Counted from the first letter of the stretch, positions 1-9,107 are shown. The stretch: DNA of 49,404 nucleotides from Firmicutes bacterium UBA5286 (GCA_002408465.1 DHSM01000020.1:1-49404); one strand, 5' to 3'. Numbers and translations are program-made. The notes: generated from the sequence alone by a model not told the origin.

Positions 1-16
1 TATAAGCAGAGTCATC

Positions 17-45
17 TTATCACCTCTTGTAAAATCGTGTATAAT
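17..45 (+). promoter_or_regulatory. Sigma-A type promoter for the small membrane protein gene
   Basis: A perfect TATAAT -10 box at 40-45 sits 17 bases after a TTATCA -35 box at 17-22 (4 of 6 consensus bases). It lies about 45 bases upstream of the start codon at 92. This is a pattern match only. Confidence 0.5.
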
Positions 46-91
46 AGCTGTGAACCCGTTTACCCTTGTCTCGGGTGCTGGAGGGAAATTC

Positions 92-667
92 ATGAATTTC
101 TATATGCTTGTATTTTTTTCTTCACTAATATGCATTATAGCAGTTTCTCTGGCTGTTTTGGTGCCCCGCTGGCTGTTTTCCGGCAAGCTCCGCAAGCAAT
201 TAAAGCAGGCACAGGGCCATAAGTTTACTCCCGACAAAGCCACCTGGAGGGGGTACCTGGCCAAGACTGCTCCAATGAGGCCGCTGATTTCTCTATTTAT
301 ATATGCAGTGCTGCTGGCCCTTTTATTTGCCTTTGACGCTGGTACCCCTGTGATGGTCGCCGGGGTGACCCTGGGGGTTTATCTGCTTTTGCATCAGCTT
401 CTCTGTTTGCTTCCTCCCACCTATGGAATTACCGGCATGGGAGTGACAGTGCTGTCCTGGCTGCCTGCCTTTCCCCTTGGTTTCTTCGGAGCTGGCTCCG
501 TCTTTATCCCCTGGCAGGCAGTGGAAATCTGCGCCATCGATCAGCTGTTTATTGTAGTGCTTACCCAAAAGATAGAGGCCCGCCTGGTCTTTCCCCCGGA
601 AATAGAAGAGCAGGTATGCGCATTTGTCGACTCACTCCTGCGCCGGCGGGGCTATAGGACAAATTAA
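92..667 (+). CDS. Hypothetical multi-pass membrane protein, 191 aa
   Basis: The family is not recognised. The start at 92 was chosen over an upstream ATG at 50 because GGAGGG at 80-85 lies six bases before it. The protein opens with a hydrophobic helix at residues 3-25, followed by a basic loop rich in Arg and Lys. Further hydrophobic stretches lie around residues 65-85, 88-110 and 115-140. The C-terminus is soluble and has charged residues. It has its own promoter and is followed by a strong terminator, so it is probably a single-gene transcript. No catalytic motif is visible. The gene is real on length, ribosome site and flanking signals, but its function is unknown. Confidence 0.7.
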   Translation: MNFYMLVFFSSLICIIAVSLAVLVPRWLFSGKLRKQLKQAQGHKFTPDKATWRGYLAKTAPMRPLISLFIYAVLLALLFAFDAGTPVMVAGVTLGVYLLLHQLLCLLPPTYGITGMGVTVLSWLPAFPLGFFGAGSVFIPWQAVEICAIDQLFIVVLTQKIEARLVFPPEIEEQVCAFVDSLLRRRGYRTN

Positions 668-707
668 TCAACCCTTTCCCCTCGTGGTCAAGAATCGAAA
701 GAGCAAA

Positions 708-740
708 GGACGGTGCAGCGAAATCTGCGCCGTCCTTTTT
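708..740 (+). terminator. Rho-independent terminator after the membrane protein gene
   Basis: An 11-bp GC-rich stem (GGACGGTGCAG pairing with CTGCGCCGTCC, one G-U pair) with a 6-base loop is followed by five T residues. On the opposite strand only a short T run follows, so it serves mainly the plus-strand gene. Confidence 0.85.
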
Positions 741-767
741 AAATCAAATGGGCCCTCCCAATTACAA

Positions 768-1538
768 TCAGGGCTTTTTATAAATCTTCCCTCGCAGGGG
801 GTTGTGCCTTTGTTCGCCGCTGGGAAGCCAAGGCTCAAGCCGAGGATGCAAGAGGAAGAGGAGTTGTTGACGCAAAAATACGTAGCGGTCAGGGGAGAGT
901 TTATAGTTTTGCAGGCAGAAGCTCTCTTCTACTTCTAACAAAGACAGGGCGAGGATAATCTCGTCCTCTTTGGCAGTGGCAGAATACTGAATATCGACCC
1001 CAAAATCATCGAATTTGGCAGTCTGCCAGGCCTCTCCGGCAAGGGAATCAGTGGGCTGGGGCGGAGCGGGGTTAACTAGGGCAAAGTTCGCAAATGCAGG
1101 GAAGAGCATGCGGAGCAAGGGCAGGTAGGGGCTGACATCGGGATTAGGCTGAAACCAGCAATAGCGGGTGCCCATGAAGGGTTTGGGTTCGTAGTAGGCC
1201 ATGAGATAGGTGACCCGCTTTATTATTGCCCGGCCGGCTGCTCGTCGCCCTTGATAGCACCAATTGATTTTTTCCCGGGCGAGAAAATCACGATCCAGTT
1301 TCCCCGTATCTATTCCCTTCAGCTTTTCCCTGGCCACCGGAAAGGGCACCAGGGTCGCTGGCGAGGCGGGAGGCTCGTCCACAGTCATGCAGGGCAGAAG
1401 CTCATCAGGGTTGAGCAGATCCGGGTTGAGGCGGGACCAAATAATGCCCTCCTTGAGGCTGCGCCTCAGCATGGTCTTTGCTGCTGCCTCGGTAATATTC
1501 CGGTCTGCCGCAATTTGGCAGAGATCAATAGTCTTCAA
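768..1538 (-). CDS. Hypothetical protein, 256 aa, coupled to pncB
   Basis: This gene starts 10 bases after the stop of the nicotinate phosphoribosyltransferase gene on the same strand, so the two are probably co-transcribed. The N-terminal 40 residues have the spacing of a helix-turn-helix or small helical domain (many Ala, Arg and Leu, no glycine-rich loop). The remainder is rich in Trp, Tyr, Pro and charged residues with no transmembrane segment, so it is likely cytoplasmic. No enzyme motif is recognised. Its position suggests a link to NAD salvage, but that is inference from neighbourhood only. No convincing terminator follows it; a weak GCCCT/AGGGC hairpin lies just downstream. Confidence 0.6.
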   Translation of the reverse strand: MKTIDLCQIAADRNITEAAAKTMLRRSLKEGIIWSRLNPDLLNPDELLPCMTVDEPPASPATLVPFPVAREKLKGIDTGKLDRDFLAREKINWCYQGRRAAGRAIIKRVTYLMAYYEPKPFMGTRYCWFQPNPDVSPYLPLLRMLFPAFANFALVNPAPPQPTDSLAGEAWQTAKFDDFGVDIQYSATAKEDEIILALSLLEVEESFCLQNYKLSPDRYVFLRQQLLFLLHPRLEPWLPSGEQRHNPLRGKIYKKP

Positions 1539-1548
1539 GGGCCTTGCC

Positions 1549-2847
1549 TCAAATGCCGTTGTTGAGGTTTACAGGCGTCAGACGGGAAAAGTCGCCTTTT
1601 TTGCGGCCGACTTTGGCGCAGGGTATGCCTTCCACTTCTACCACATCAGCAGTCATGTCAATCTTATTCCGCAGCAGGGTAGAGCCGACGCCGTACATGT
1701 CCACAGGCGCGCCCAGCCTTTCAAAGAGACTTATCTTTTCGGTGCCAAAGCCGCCGGACACCATGATCTTCAAATCTTGAAGCCCCAGTGCGTCAAAGCG
1801 GCGCCGGGCCTTCCAGACCAGTTCGGGACTGACCCCCAGGGAAGATTCATCCCGGGGCTCCACGGAGACATCCCGCATATTGCCGGAGGTGTCAAAGCGC
1901 ACGCCCCAGATTTTCCCCTGTCCCTGTCCGATTACCGGCGAGGGATCGGTTTTGCCCGGAATAAATTCCTTGCCGGTGAAATGGCGGTAAAATTCTCCCA
2001 CTACTTTTTCGGTGGTGCCAAGACAGTCATTTTCCCAGTCCACCAGGACCAGGCGGTTGACGCTGGGGGGCATATGGCGGTCAAAGGCGAAGGCGGCAGC
2101 GGCAGTGTCGCCTTTATAACATGAAATCAAGGCATGGGGAATGGTGCCTTGGGCTTCAGAACCCCAGTAATCGGCGTTGGCATCGGTAGAGACTCCAAAA
2201 GCTCCGGCTTTAAAGGCGGCATAGCCGTCGGTGGCTTGCACCCAGTGGTGGTCAAAGCGGGCAGAAAAGAAAATAATCGGCTTGCCCTGACTGGCCTGGA
2301 CGACTTTGCGTACGCTGGTGGCGGTGCTGGTGGCCCGGGCAATAACACCCAGGACAAGGGTTTCCAAATGGCCGAAGTAAGCGGGATCGCCCTCAATGAC
2401 CAGGATCGGCTCTTTATCTAGAGCTGTATCCCCGTCAAACAGGGCACGGACATTGATTTCATGCCATTTGTCCACCCACAGACCCATCAGTTCTTCCCGC
2501 ACTTGCAAGCGCCGGGTGGTGTTGCTTTCAATGCTCTTAACATCATAGCGGTATTCAGCTATCGCCAATTCATTTTCAATATGCAGGAGATCACGAAACA
2601 TTTTGTCAGCTTTTTCTTCATCAGTATAATAGCCGCAGCCGCAGCGCAAGATGGCGCAAGCTTCGTCCAGTCCGGCCACAACGGCATCAGCCCGGGGAAA
2701 GATTTGGTAAACTACCTTTTGATGCAAATTATCCTTGCGCAGAATGTCCACATAGCGGGTGAAATACTTGTCGGCATAATAACCTGCCCGCACCCTTTCA
2801 ATTGGTACTTTAAAGACATAGGGGGCGAGACGAGTTTTTTCCACCAT
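1549..2847 (-). CDS. pncB: Nicotinate phosphoribosyltransferase, NAD salvage
   Basis: The enzyme joins nicotinate to PRPP, with ATP hydrolysis, giving nicotinate mononucleotide, the entry step of the Preiss-Handler NAD salvage route in the cytoplasm. The 432-residue length fits the family. Visible family features are the N-terminal YYADKYFTR block (about residues 23-31), the QGTIPH motif whose histidine (about residue 238) matches the phosphorylated histidine of the family, and a C-terminal phosphate-binding VSGGFGTEKI block. The start is supported by AGGAGGAG about five bases upstream. It is the first gene of a two-gene unit with the downstream 256-aa unknown protein. No damage is seen. Confidence 0.93.
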   Translation of the reverse strand: MVEKTRLAPYVFKVPIERVRAGYYADKYFTRYVDILRKDNLHQKVVYQIFPRADAVVAGLDEACAILRCGCGYYTDEEKADKMFRDLLHIENELAIAEYRYDVKSIESNTTRRLQVREELMGLWVDKWHEINVRALFDGDTALDKEPILVIEGDPAYFGHLETLVLGVIARATSTATSVRKVVQASQGKPIIFFSARFDHHWVQATDGYAAFKAGAFGVSTDANADYWGSEAQGTIPHALISCYKGDTAAAAFAFDRHMPPSVNRLVLVDWENDCLGTTEKVVGEFYRHFTGKEFIPGKTDPSPVIGQGQGKIWGVRFDTSGNMRDVSVEPRDESSLGVSPELVWKARRRFDALGLQDLKIMVSGGFGTEKISLFERLGAPVDMYGVGSTLLRNKIDMTADVVEVEGIPCAKVGRKKGDFSRLTPVNLNNGI

Positions 2848-2897
2848 CGATTACTCCTCCTAATTGGTCAAGTGAGACCGTTTAGCTTCTTTCCCTT

Positions 2898-2926
2898 ATT
2901 CTACAACTAAGATCCTTCCAGGGCAA
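2898..2926 (-). promoter_or_regulatory. Possible promoter for pncB
   Basis: On the minus strand TTGCCC, 17 bases, then TAGAAT (5 of 6 for the -10 box) lies about 50 bases upstream of pncB. The -35 box is weak (3 of 6). Confidence 0.35.
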
Positions 2927-2980
2927 CCTATGAATACCGCGGCCAACCTGGGAGAAAATAGGGGGAACGGAGGGAGTATT

Positions 2981-3982
2981 ATGAAGGTCTTACATATTTC
3001 AGGCCCCAGCAGCGGCGGGATTGCCCGCCATATGGAACAGCTGCACCAGGGACTGGCGCCCTGGGGGGTGAGCTCGCTGCTTTTCACGCCCGTGAGCACA
3101 AACCCAGGCTCGGTCCTGAGGGTATACAGAGAAATTAGGCGAGGACAGTGGGACCTGGTCCACTGTCATGGGTTCCAGGGAGGAGCCGTGGGTCGAGCGG
3201 CTGCAGCCTTGGCCGGGGTGCCGGCGATTGTAACTATTCACAACACCCTGCAGGTAGCAGGTCCCGCCCGGCTAGGGGCCAAACTGGCAGAAAACTGGAT
3301 GGGTCGGAGAACTGCCTGTTGGGTGACAGTCTCTTCCTTTCTGCGCAACTATGCTTGGAGAGAGCTGGCGATACCCGAGGAAAGAACTGAAGTAATTGCC
3401 AACGGCGTCGAGCTGCCGCCAGCAATTCCCCCTTGGCAGCAGCGGCCTGTAATTGGCACTGTGGCCAGGCTCATCCCCGCCAAGGGCATCGATGTCTTCA
3501 TCCGGGCAGTGCAGCTGCTGCGACCTGAGATCCCTGAGCTCAAGGCGGTAATCATTGGCGACGGACCTGCCGCCGGAGCACTGAAAGCTCTCAGTCAGGA
3601 CCTGGGCCTCAATGGAACGGTGGAATTTCTGGGGCACCGAGAGGATGTGCGGGAACAGTTGAAGAAAATGGCAGTCTTTGTCCTACCCACCCGCAGTGAG
3701 GGTCTGGGCATCTCGGTGCTGGAAGCCATGTCCATGGGGGTGCCGGTGGTGGCCACAGCTGTTGGCGGCGTGCCTGAGCTGGTCCGGCACAATCACACGG
3801 GGCTGCTAGTGCGCCAGGATGAGTTCGGGGCCATTGCCCGCTCTATCGGGCAGCTCCTCGGTAACAGAGAAAGGGCGGAAGCTTTAAGGACTGCAGCTTA
3901 TGAGCATGCGGCCAGAAATTTCAGCGCCGAGACTATGCTTCAGCGCACTTATGCAATCTACCGGCGTGTTGTCAATGTTTAG
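2981..3982 (+). CDS. GT4-type glycosyltransferase, 333 aa
   Basis: It is probably a retaining, nucleotide-sugar-dependent glycosyltransferase of the GT-B fold for a cell-surface glycan; the acceptor is unknown. The N-terminal half begins with the usual beta strand and glycine loop (MKVLHISGPSSGGI). The C-terminal half has GTVARLIPAKGIDVFI and the donor-binding E-x7-E motif in SEGLGISVLEAMSMG (about residues 240-255). The start at 2981 was chosen because GGAGGGAG lies just upstream and the protein then starts exactly at the fold. The upstream ATG at 2930 would add 17 atypical residues. Its 3' end overlaps the next gene, so translation is probably coupled. It is divergent from pncB. Confidence 0.88.
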   Translation: MKVLHISGPSSGGIARHMEQLHQGLAPWGVSSLLFTPVSTNPGSVLRVYREIRRGQWDLVHCHGFQGGAVGRAAAALAGVPAIVTIHNTLQVAGPARLGAKLAENWMGRRTACWVTVSSFLRNYAWRELAIPEERTEVIANGVELPPAIPPWQQRPVIGTVARLIPAKGIDVFIRAVQLLRPEIPELKAVIIGDGPAAGALKALSQDLGLNGTVEFLGHREDVREQLKKMAVFVLPTRSEGLGISVLEAMSMGVPVVATAVGGVPELVRHNHTGLLVRQDEFGAIARSIGQLLGNRERAEALRTAAYEHAARNFSAETMLQRTYAIYRRVVNV

Positions 3983-6080
3983 AGTCCTGGCAGTATCTTG
4001 TTTGCTTCTGCTCCTTCTGGCTGGGTCTGTCTCTGCAGCCGGCGGCGTGCGCCTGGTGATAATGGATGGCGTCAACTTGGAACATTTACAACTTGAAGAG
4101 TATGGCAACTTTCGTTTTCTTATGGAGCACGGGGCCCTGGGACTGGCCAACGCTAATACCGCCGGCGCCCGCAGCCGGGAAAATGCCCTCCTCACCCTTG
4201 CCAGCGGCAGCCGGGCCCTTGGTCCCGGGGCAGGTGAAATATACGGGGGGGAGGAAGAGCTGGAAACGGGAACCGCGGCAGTGGTCCATGCCCGCTGCAC
4301 AGGGGTAAGCCCGCCGCCGGGGGCCCTGGTTTTGCCCGGTATCGCCGTCATCGCTGAGGCAAATGGCGGCTTGTTGCATACTGTGCGCATCGGCTACCTG
4401 GCAGACAGCTTAAAAGCTGCCGGCAAGACTGCTGCCGCCCTGGTCAATGGAGATAAAAGCGGCAATTACCGGGAAGGGGCGGCAATTGTGGCAGACAGCG
4501 ACGGCATTGTCCAGGGGGGCAGTGTTGAAACTGCCCTAGCGGACAATCCCGAACTTCCCTTTGGCCTCCAATCTGACCTCAGGGAGTTTGTTGCCGCAGT
4601 CAGGGATTATCAGGATGTTGATTTGCTGGTCATCGACCTGGGGGATACCAGCCGGGCCCAGGATTACTTCCCCCTGGTGGTGGCAGACAAGGGGGAGGCC
4701 TTTCGCCGCCAAGCCCTGATTCAGCTGGACAGTTTCTTGGGGGAGCTGCTCCGGTTGCACAAAGCAGGTGATCTCCTGCTGGTAGTGGGCTTGCAGGCGG
4801 ACAGGGCTCTGGCCCGGGAGGAGGGCAAATTGCTGGTGCCTGTCCTCGTCTATGGCGAGGGTTTTCAAGGCCTGCTGACATCCCCTACCACCCGGCGGCA
4901 GGGAGTTGTGGCCAATATAGATGTCACCGCGACGATTCTGCAATTTTTTGACCTCTACCGGCCGGGGGAAATTTATGGCCAGCCCCTGGTTTCCCTTTCT
5001 CATCCTGATCCCCAGGGTTATCTGCTGCAGCGGGAAAGAGAGATGGCCGCCGTTTACAGGCTCCGTTCCCCTTTGATTAAAGGATTTATCGCCATTATCA
5101 TAATCTTGGTAGGTCTATCTCTGGCGGCGTTTTTCTTTAAGTGGCGCAATCTAAGTTTGCTTAAGCTTTTACTTCTAATGGTGGTAGCCACTCCCCTGGC
5201 CTTGCTGGTTCTGGGAGCCATTCCCGGTTCCCTGTGGCTGCTGCCGGCCTGGGTTGCTCTCACTCTGGGAGTCGCCCTGGCCTTAAGGAGGCTGGAACCG
5301 GTTAAGGCCATGGTCCTGCTGGGCGCCGTCACCGCCCTATTGATAGTGGTTGATGCCCTTTTGGGAGCCTGGCTGCAGCAGCGCTCAATCCTGGGATATG
5401 ATGCCACCGCCGGCCCCCGCTACTATGGCATCGGCAACGAATACATGGGGGCGCTGCTGGGTAGCAGCCTCCTGGGTCTCAGCTGTCTTCTTGAAAAAAA
5501 CAAATGGCTGGCGGGGGTGGTGCTGACGGGAATCGTCCTGGTGCTGATGCTGCCGGGGGTGGGGGCAAATTTCGGTGGAGCTTTGGCTGCCTTGGTTGGG
5601 TATACAATTGCCCTCACCGGTTTTAGCCTGGTAACCAACAAAAAATACCGCCTGCCGGCGGTACTGGTCTTTGCAGCTGCAGTCCTGGTGCTGGTGCTGG
5701 TCAACTTAGGGGGCAATCAGTCCCATGTAGGCCGGTTCTTTACGGCAGTGGCGGCTGATCCAAGAGAATTTTGGCAGGTAGTGCAGCGCAAGCTTTCCAT
5801 GAACTGGCGCCTCATCCGCTGGTCCCTGTGGAGCAAAGCTTTCGCAGCATTGTTTGCAGCAGCCCTCTGGGTCTTCTTTTCCCAGCGCCGGGTGATGGCT
5901 CAGCGCTTTGGCCTCTTCTGGCCCCAGGTGCGGGGAGCCCTGGCCGCCGCCTTGGCAGCCCTGGCTCTAAACGATTCGGGAATCGTGGCTGCGGCCACAA
6001 CCTTGCTGTTTATGACCCTGCCCCTGCTCTACTATTGGTTTTCTTCCAGTTCGTCCGCCAGGGATTCCCATTCCCTGTAG
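3975..6080 (+). CDS. Alkaline-phosphatase-superfamily-like polytopic membrane protein, 701 aa
   Basis: The N-terminus is a signal-like hydrophobic segment (residues 1-21). About 330 extracytoplasmic residues with an alkaline phosphatase/sulfatase-like layout follow (LVIMDGV near the start, then LLVIDLGD, and later a DVTATIL element). From about residue 360 to the end the protein is almost entirely transmembrane, with roughly 8-10 segments and a conserved-looking YYGIGNEYMG loop. The usual metal and nucleophile residues of the phosphatase superfamily are not clearly present, so the domain may be non-catalytic. ATG at 3975 overlaps the stop of the glycosyltransferase; there is no good ribosome site, which fits translational coupling. 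The role is probably envelope glycan or polymer handling with the glycosyltransferase, but this is inferred. Confidence 0.75.
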   Translation: MFRVLAVSCLLLLLLAGSVSAAGGVRLVIMDGVNLEHLQLEEYGNFRFLMEHGALGLANANTAGARSRENALLTLASGSRALGPGAGEIYGGEEELETGTAAVVHARCTGVSPPPGALVLPGIAVIAEANGGLLHTVRIGYLADSLKAAGKTAAALVNGDKSGNYREGAAIVADSDGIVQGGSVETALADNPELPFGLQSDLREFVAAVRDYQDVDLLVIDLGDTSRAQDYFPLVVADKGEAFRRQALIQLDSFLGELLRLHKAGDLLLVVGLQADRALAREEGKLLVPVLVYGEGFQGLLTSPTTRRQGVVANIDVTATILQFFDLYRPGEIYGQPLVSLSHPDPQGYLLQREREMAAVYRLRSPLIKGFIAIIIILVGLSLAAFFFKWRNLSLLKLLLLMVVATPLALLVLGAIPGSLWLLPAWVALTLGVALALRRLEPVKAMVLLGAVTALLIVVDALLGAWLQQRSILGYDATAGPRYYGIGNEYMGALLGSSLLGLSCLLEKNKWLAGVVLTGIVLVLMLPGVGANFGGALAALVGYTIALTGFSLVTNKKYRLPAVLVFAAAVLVLVLVNLGGNQSHVGRFFTAVAADPREFWQVVQRKLSMNWRLIRWSLWSKAFAALFAAALWVFFSQRRVMAQRFGLFWPQVRGALAAALAALALNDSGIVAAATTLLFMTLPLLYYWFSSSSSARDSHSL

Positions 6081-7915
6081 TGCTGCGCCAGTAAGTTTTG
6101 CACCTGTTGCAATTCGATGGATAGCTGGTGCAGTTTTTCATGCCCAACTTGGGGGTCGGTGAGCTCTAGGCTGAGCTGAGTTTGCCGGTCTTCTGCCTTG
6201 GCAACTTCCGCTTCCAGTTGGGCCAGCCGCTGTTGCCGCCGATAAATTTCATTTGGCGACAGCTTGGCCGCAACAGTTTCTTTGCTTTCCGGTTTTACCG
6301 GCGGAACCGGCGGGATGGCCTCCAGTTCCCTGGCTTCTTTTTTGGCCAGCCAGTAATCGTAGCTGCCCTGAAAGCGCTCAATCCCTTCTGAGTTCATTTC
6401 CAGGGTAATATTGGTGACCGCGTTGAGAAACCAGCGGTCGTGAGAGACGATAAGGATAGTGCCGGGAAATTGATTGAGGGCGTCTTCCAGCACTTCCCTG
6501 CTGTCCAAATCCAGATGGTTGGTGGGTTCGTCCAGGATAAGGAAATTAGCCCTGCTCAAAAGGAGCTTGGCAAGGGCCAGTCTGCTGGCTTCGCCGCCAC
6601 TCATAAACTTGACTAATTTGAAGGCGTCTTCTCCCCGGAAGAGAAAGCGGGCTAGGAAATTTTGCACTTCGCCCCTGGTCCAGGCCGGGCGCACCGACCA
6701 AATTTCCTCGGCGGCGGAATTTTTACCTTCCAGATCGCCCCGCATCTGACTGTAATAGGCCAACTCCACATAATGTCCGAAAGAAACGCTGCCTCTGTCA
6801 GGCTGCTGCAAGCCGCAGATTAGCTCCAGCAAGGTAGTCTTGCCGCAGCCGTTTGGACCGATAAGGCCGGTTCTATCCCCTCTTTCCAGCTGAAAGCTGG
6901 CGTTATGGAAGATATTTTTGCCGGCAAAGGACTTTGCCAAGTTGTGGCACTGGAGGACATGGCGGCCGCTGGGGCGGCGCTGATCAAATTTGAAGCTGGC
7001 CCGGGGAATTTGTGCGGGAGGAGTCTCCAGGCGCACGAGTTTTTCTAGATCCCGGCGCCGGCTTTGCGCCTGCTTAGTATTCTGCCCCTCAATATTGCGG
7101 GCGATAAAATCTTCGGTGCGCTTAATGTATTCCTGCTGCGCTAGGTAATTTTTTAGGAGTTTCTCCCGGCGCAGTTTTCTTTCCTTTAGGAAAAAGCGGT
7201 AATTTCCCGGGTACACCACCAGTCTGGTATTTTCCAGTTCACCTATGGTGTCGGCCAGGTTCTCTAAGAAGCGGCGGTCGTGGGAGACCATCAGCAGTCC
7301 GCCTCGGAAGCCCTTGAGATAGCCCTCCAGCCAGTTGATGGCGGCAATGTCCAAATGGTTGGTGGGTTCATCCAGGAGCAAAAGGTCAGGATCGGAAAGG
7401 AGCAGCTTGGCCAGGGCCAGGCGGCTTTGCTGGCCGCCGCTTAAGGAGTCCACAAGCTGGGCAAATTCTGCTTCACTAAAGCCCAGGCCCCTAAGGATTC
7501 CTCGGGTTCTGGCGGGATAACTGTAACCGCCCAGCTCCTCAAATTCATGGCTGAGCTGAGCATACTGGTTTAAGACCAGTTCGTCCCCTTCACTCAACTG
7601 TTCTTCAAGCTGGCGCAGCTGCTGCTCCATCGCAGCCAGGTTGGCAAAGACCGACAGTCCCTCTTCCAGGACTGTGCTGCCAGGGGCGAAAACAAGCTTC
7701 TGGCTCTGGTAGCCGATTTTGCAGCCCTTGGCAAGCATGACCCTGCCGGAATCCGCTTCCAGCTCTCCAGCAACAATGCGGAGCAGGGTGGTCTTGCCGC
7801 TGCCGTTAGCTCCCACCAGGCCGATTTTCTGGCCCCTTTTAACTTGGAGATCTATATTTTCCAGCACCGGTTGGGCGCTGTATTCTTTGCAAATTTGTTC
7901 AACAGCCACAATCAT
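6032..7915 (-). CDS. ABC-F family ATPase (duplicated ATP-binding cassettes, no membrane domain)
   Basis: ABC-F proteins are soluble twin-cassette ATPases, many of which act on the ribosome as translation factors or give antibiotic protection. Cassette 1 has Walker A GANGSGKT (about residues 35-42), signature LSGGQQ and Walker B LLLDEPTNHLD. Between the cassettes is the basic linker rich in Arg, Lys and Gln. Cassette 2 has GPNGCGKT, MSGGEASRLAL and LILDEPTNHLD. A C-terminal coiled coil (about the last 90 residues) resembles Uup/YfmR-type members. ATG at 7915 has GGGAGGG seven bases upstream; a TTG two codons earlier is too close to that site. The 3' end overlaps the convergent membrane protein gene by 49 bases. 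The exact subfamily cannot be set from sequence inspection. Confidence 0.93.
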   Translation of the reverse strand: MIVAVEQICKEYSAQPVLENIDLQVKRGQKIGLVGANGSGKTTLLRIVAGELEADSGRVMLAKGCKIGYQSQKLVFAPGSTVLEEGLSVFANLAAMEQQLRQLEEQLSEGDELVLNQYAQLSHEFEELGGYSYPARTRGILRGLGFSEAEFAQLVDSLSGGQQSRLALAKLLLSDPDLLLLDEPTNHLDIAAINWLEGYLKGFRGGLLMVSHDRRFLENLADTIGELENTRLVVYPGNYRFFLKERKLRREKLLKNYLAQQEYIKRTEDFIARNIEGQNTKQAQSRRRDLEKLVRLETPPAQIPRASFKFDQRRPSGRHVLQCHNLAKSFAGKNIFHNASFQLERGDRTGLIGPNGCGKTTLLELICGLQQPDRGSVSFGHYVELAYYSQMRGDLEGKNSAAEEIWSVRPAWTRGEVQNFLARFLFRGEDAFKLVKFMSGGEASRLALAKLLLSRANFLILDEPTNHLDLDSREVLEDALNQFPGTILIVSHDRWFLNAVTNITLEMNSEGIERFQGSYDYWLAKKEARELEAIPPVPPVKPESKETVAAKLSPNEIYRRQQRLAQLEAEVAKAEDRQTQLSLELTDPQVGHEKLHQLSIELQQVQNLLAQHYREWESLADELEENQ

Positions 7916-7936
7916 GTTCAATCCCTCCCACCCATG

Positions 7937-7966
7937 ATAGTACCCTCAAACCCGCCTATTTGTCAA
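7937..7966 (-). promoter_or_regulatory. Promoter for the ABC-F gene
   Basis: A perfect TTGACA -35 box (plus-strand TGTCAA at 7961-7966) is followed after 18 bases by TACTAT (4 of 6). The transcript would have a leader of only about 15 bases carrying the GGGAGGG ribosome site. Confidence 0.55.
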
Positions 7967-7976
7967 AGAAGAATTT

Positions 7977-8011
7977 TCAAAATAGCCCCTGCCGTCGGGC
8001 GGGGGCTATTA
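7977..8011 (-). terminator. Rho-independent terminator after the deacetylase lipoprotein
   Basis: On the minus strand a stem AATAGCCCC / GGGGCTATT with a short GC loop is followed by TTTT. It lies immediately after the stop codon at 8013-8015. Confidence 0.75.
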
Positions 8012-8012
8012 T

Positions 8013-9107
8013 CTACTTGGTTCCCTCAAGGTTGTAAGTCCTCAGGGTCTTTTCACTCAGGCTGTCGGCATTGAGATTAGCCTGTGCTGATTCGGGGACG
8101 GTAATGATATCCGGGTCCCCGTCGCTGATATAACGGGTTTTGTCCAATCTGGCCAGGGCCTTGTCCAAAAAGTCCTTGGCGTTTCCGTCGGGAAAGTTGC
8201 TGGCCCGGATCCGGGGCATGGCCAGGGGTGAATAATCCACGTGGTTAAAGGGTTTGGCTGGGGTCGATCCAACCAGAAGGACCACATCGTGCCGGTAACT
8301 GCTGCCTTGGTACTCGCCCTGATGCAAATACTCTGTCCATTCTTGCTTTGGTCTGCTGCCAAAGGGCAGGGCCAGGGAATTCAGCTTATACCCGGGGAGC
8401 AGGGTTTCAAGGAGCTGCTGTGGCTTTCCCAGTTGCTCCTTGAGCTGCTCCAGCGATTTGATATCTTTTTTTAGATTCTTATGATTCAACGTATGATTGC
8501 CGATTTCCATTCCCCATTCCTGCAGTTTCTCCAACTTCCACTGGCGTTGCTCTGCCGAATACCAGGAATCGGATTGGGAAAAGGGATGAGGCAGGTGGAC
8601 AAAAAAAGTAGCAGCGGTGCCCATATCCGGATGGCTCTCGGCAAAGTCCAGGATGATGCCCACAGCGCAGTCGGGATCGACGACAATCTCATCTTCAACT
8701 TTGATCAGTTTAAAGTTATTGGCATTGCCGTCGTCAAAGGTAAGGACCATGGGGCTTGTCCCCGCAGGAATGCAAATATTGTTTGTAATGACATCGGTAA
8801 GTGAAACCAAGCGGTAACCCAATTCATAATAGCGCTGCAGGTCAGCGCGGAAATTTTCCGGAGTGCGGACCCAGATTGCCTCGGGCTCACGAATATTGTG
8901 GTACATCCAAATAGGAATTTCCCCCAGTTCATTGGGCTGGTAGAGGCCGAAGTCAAAATCCGGCTCAGGCTCAGGCTCGGGGTCTGGTTCTTCGCCGGGA
9001 TCTTCCACTGGGGGGGGGTCTTGGTGGGGAGGAGTCCCTGGCTGGTTTGGCGAACAGGCTGCGAGCATAGCAATAATAAGTAAAAAAATTAAGCTTTTAA
9101 GTTTCAT
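8013..9107 (-). CDS. Polysaccharide deacetylase (NodB-like) lipoprotein, 364 aa
   Basis: It is a predicted membrane-anchored CE4 carbohydrate esterase that removes N- or O-acetyl groups from a cell-wall or surface glycan outside the cell. A lipoprotein signal with lipobox LAAC (cysteine 18) is followed by a Pro/Asp/Glu-rich linker (about residues 20-52). The NodB motif TFDDG lies at about 123-127 and the metal-binding H-x3-H motif (GNHTLNH) at about 203-209. The start has GGAGAGG upstream, a promoter about 25-50 bases before it and a terminator directly after it, so it is a single-gene unit. The substrate is unknown. An insert before the TFDDG/HxxxH pair is longer than in minimal NodB proteins. 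Confidence 0.9.
   Translation of the reverse strand: MKLKSLIFLLIIAMLAACSPNQPGTPPHQDPPPVEDPGEEPDPEPEPEPDFDFGLYQPNELGEIPIWMYHNIREPEAIWVRTPENFRADLQRYYELGYRLVSLTDVITNNICIPAGTSPMVLTFDDGNANNFKLIKVEDEIVVDPDCAVGIILDFAESHPDMGTAATFFVHLPHPFSQSDSWYSAEQRQWKLEKLQEWGMEIGNHTLNHKNLKKDIKSLEQLKEQLGKPQQLLETLLPGYKLNSLALPFGSRPKQEWTEYLHQGEYQGSSYRHDVVLLVGSTPAKPFNHVDYSPLAMPRIRASNFPDGNAKDFLDKALARLDKTRYISDGDPDIITVPESAQANLNADSLSEKTLRTYNLEGTK

Noticed and set aside
1264..2124. 286-codon plus frame antisense to pncB
   Set aside because: pncB is clearly coding on the minus strand with ribosome site and family motifs.
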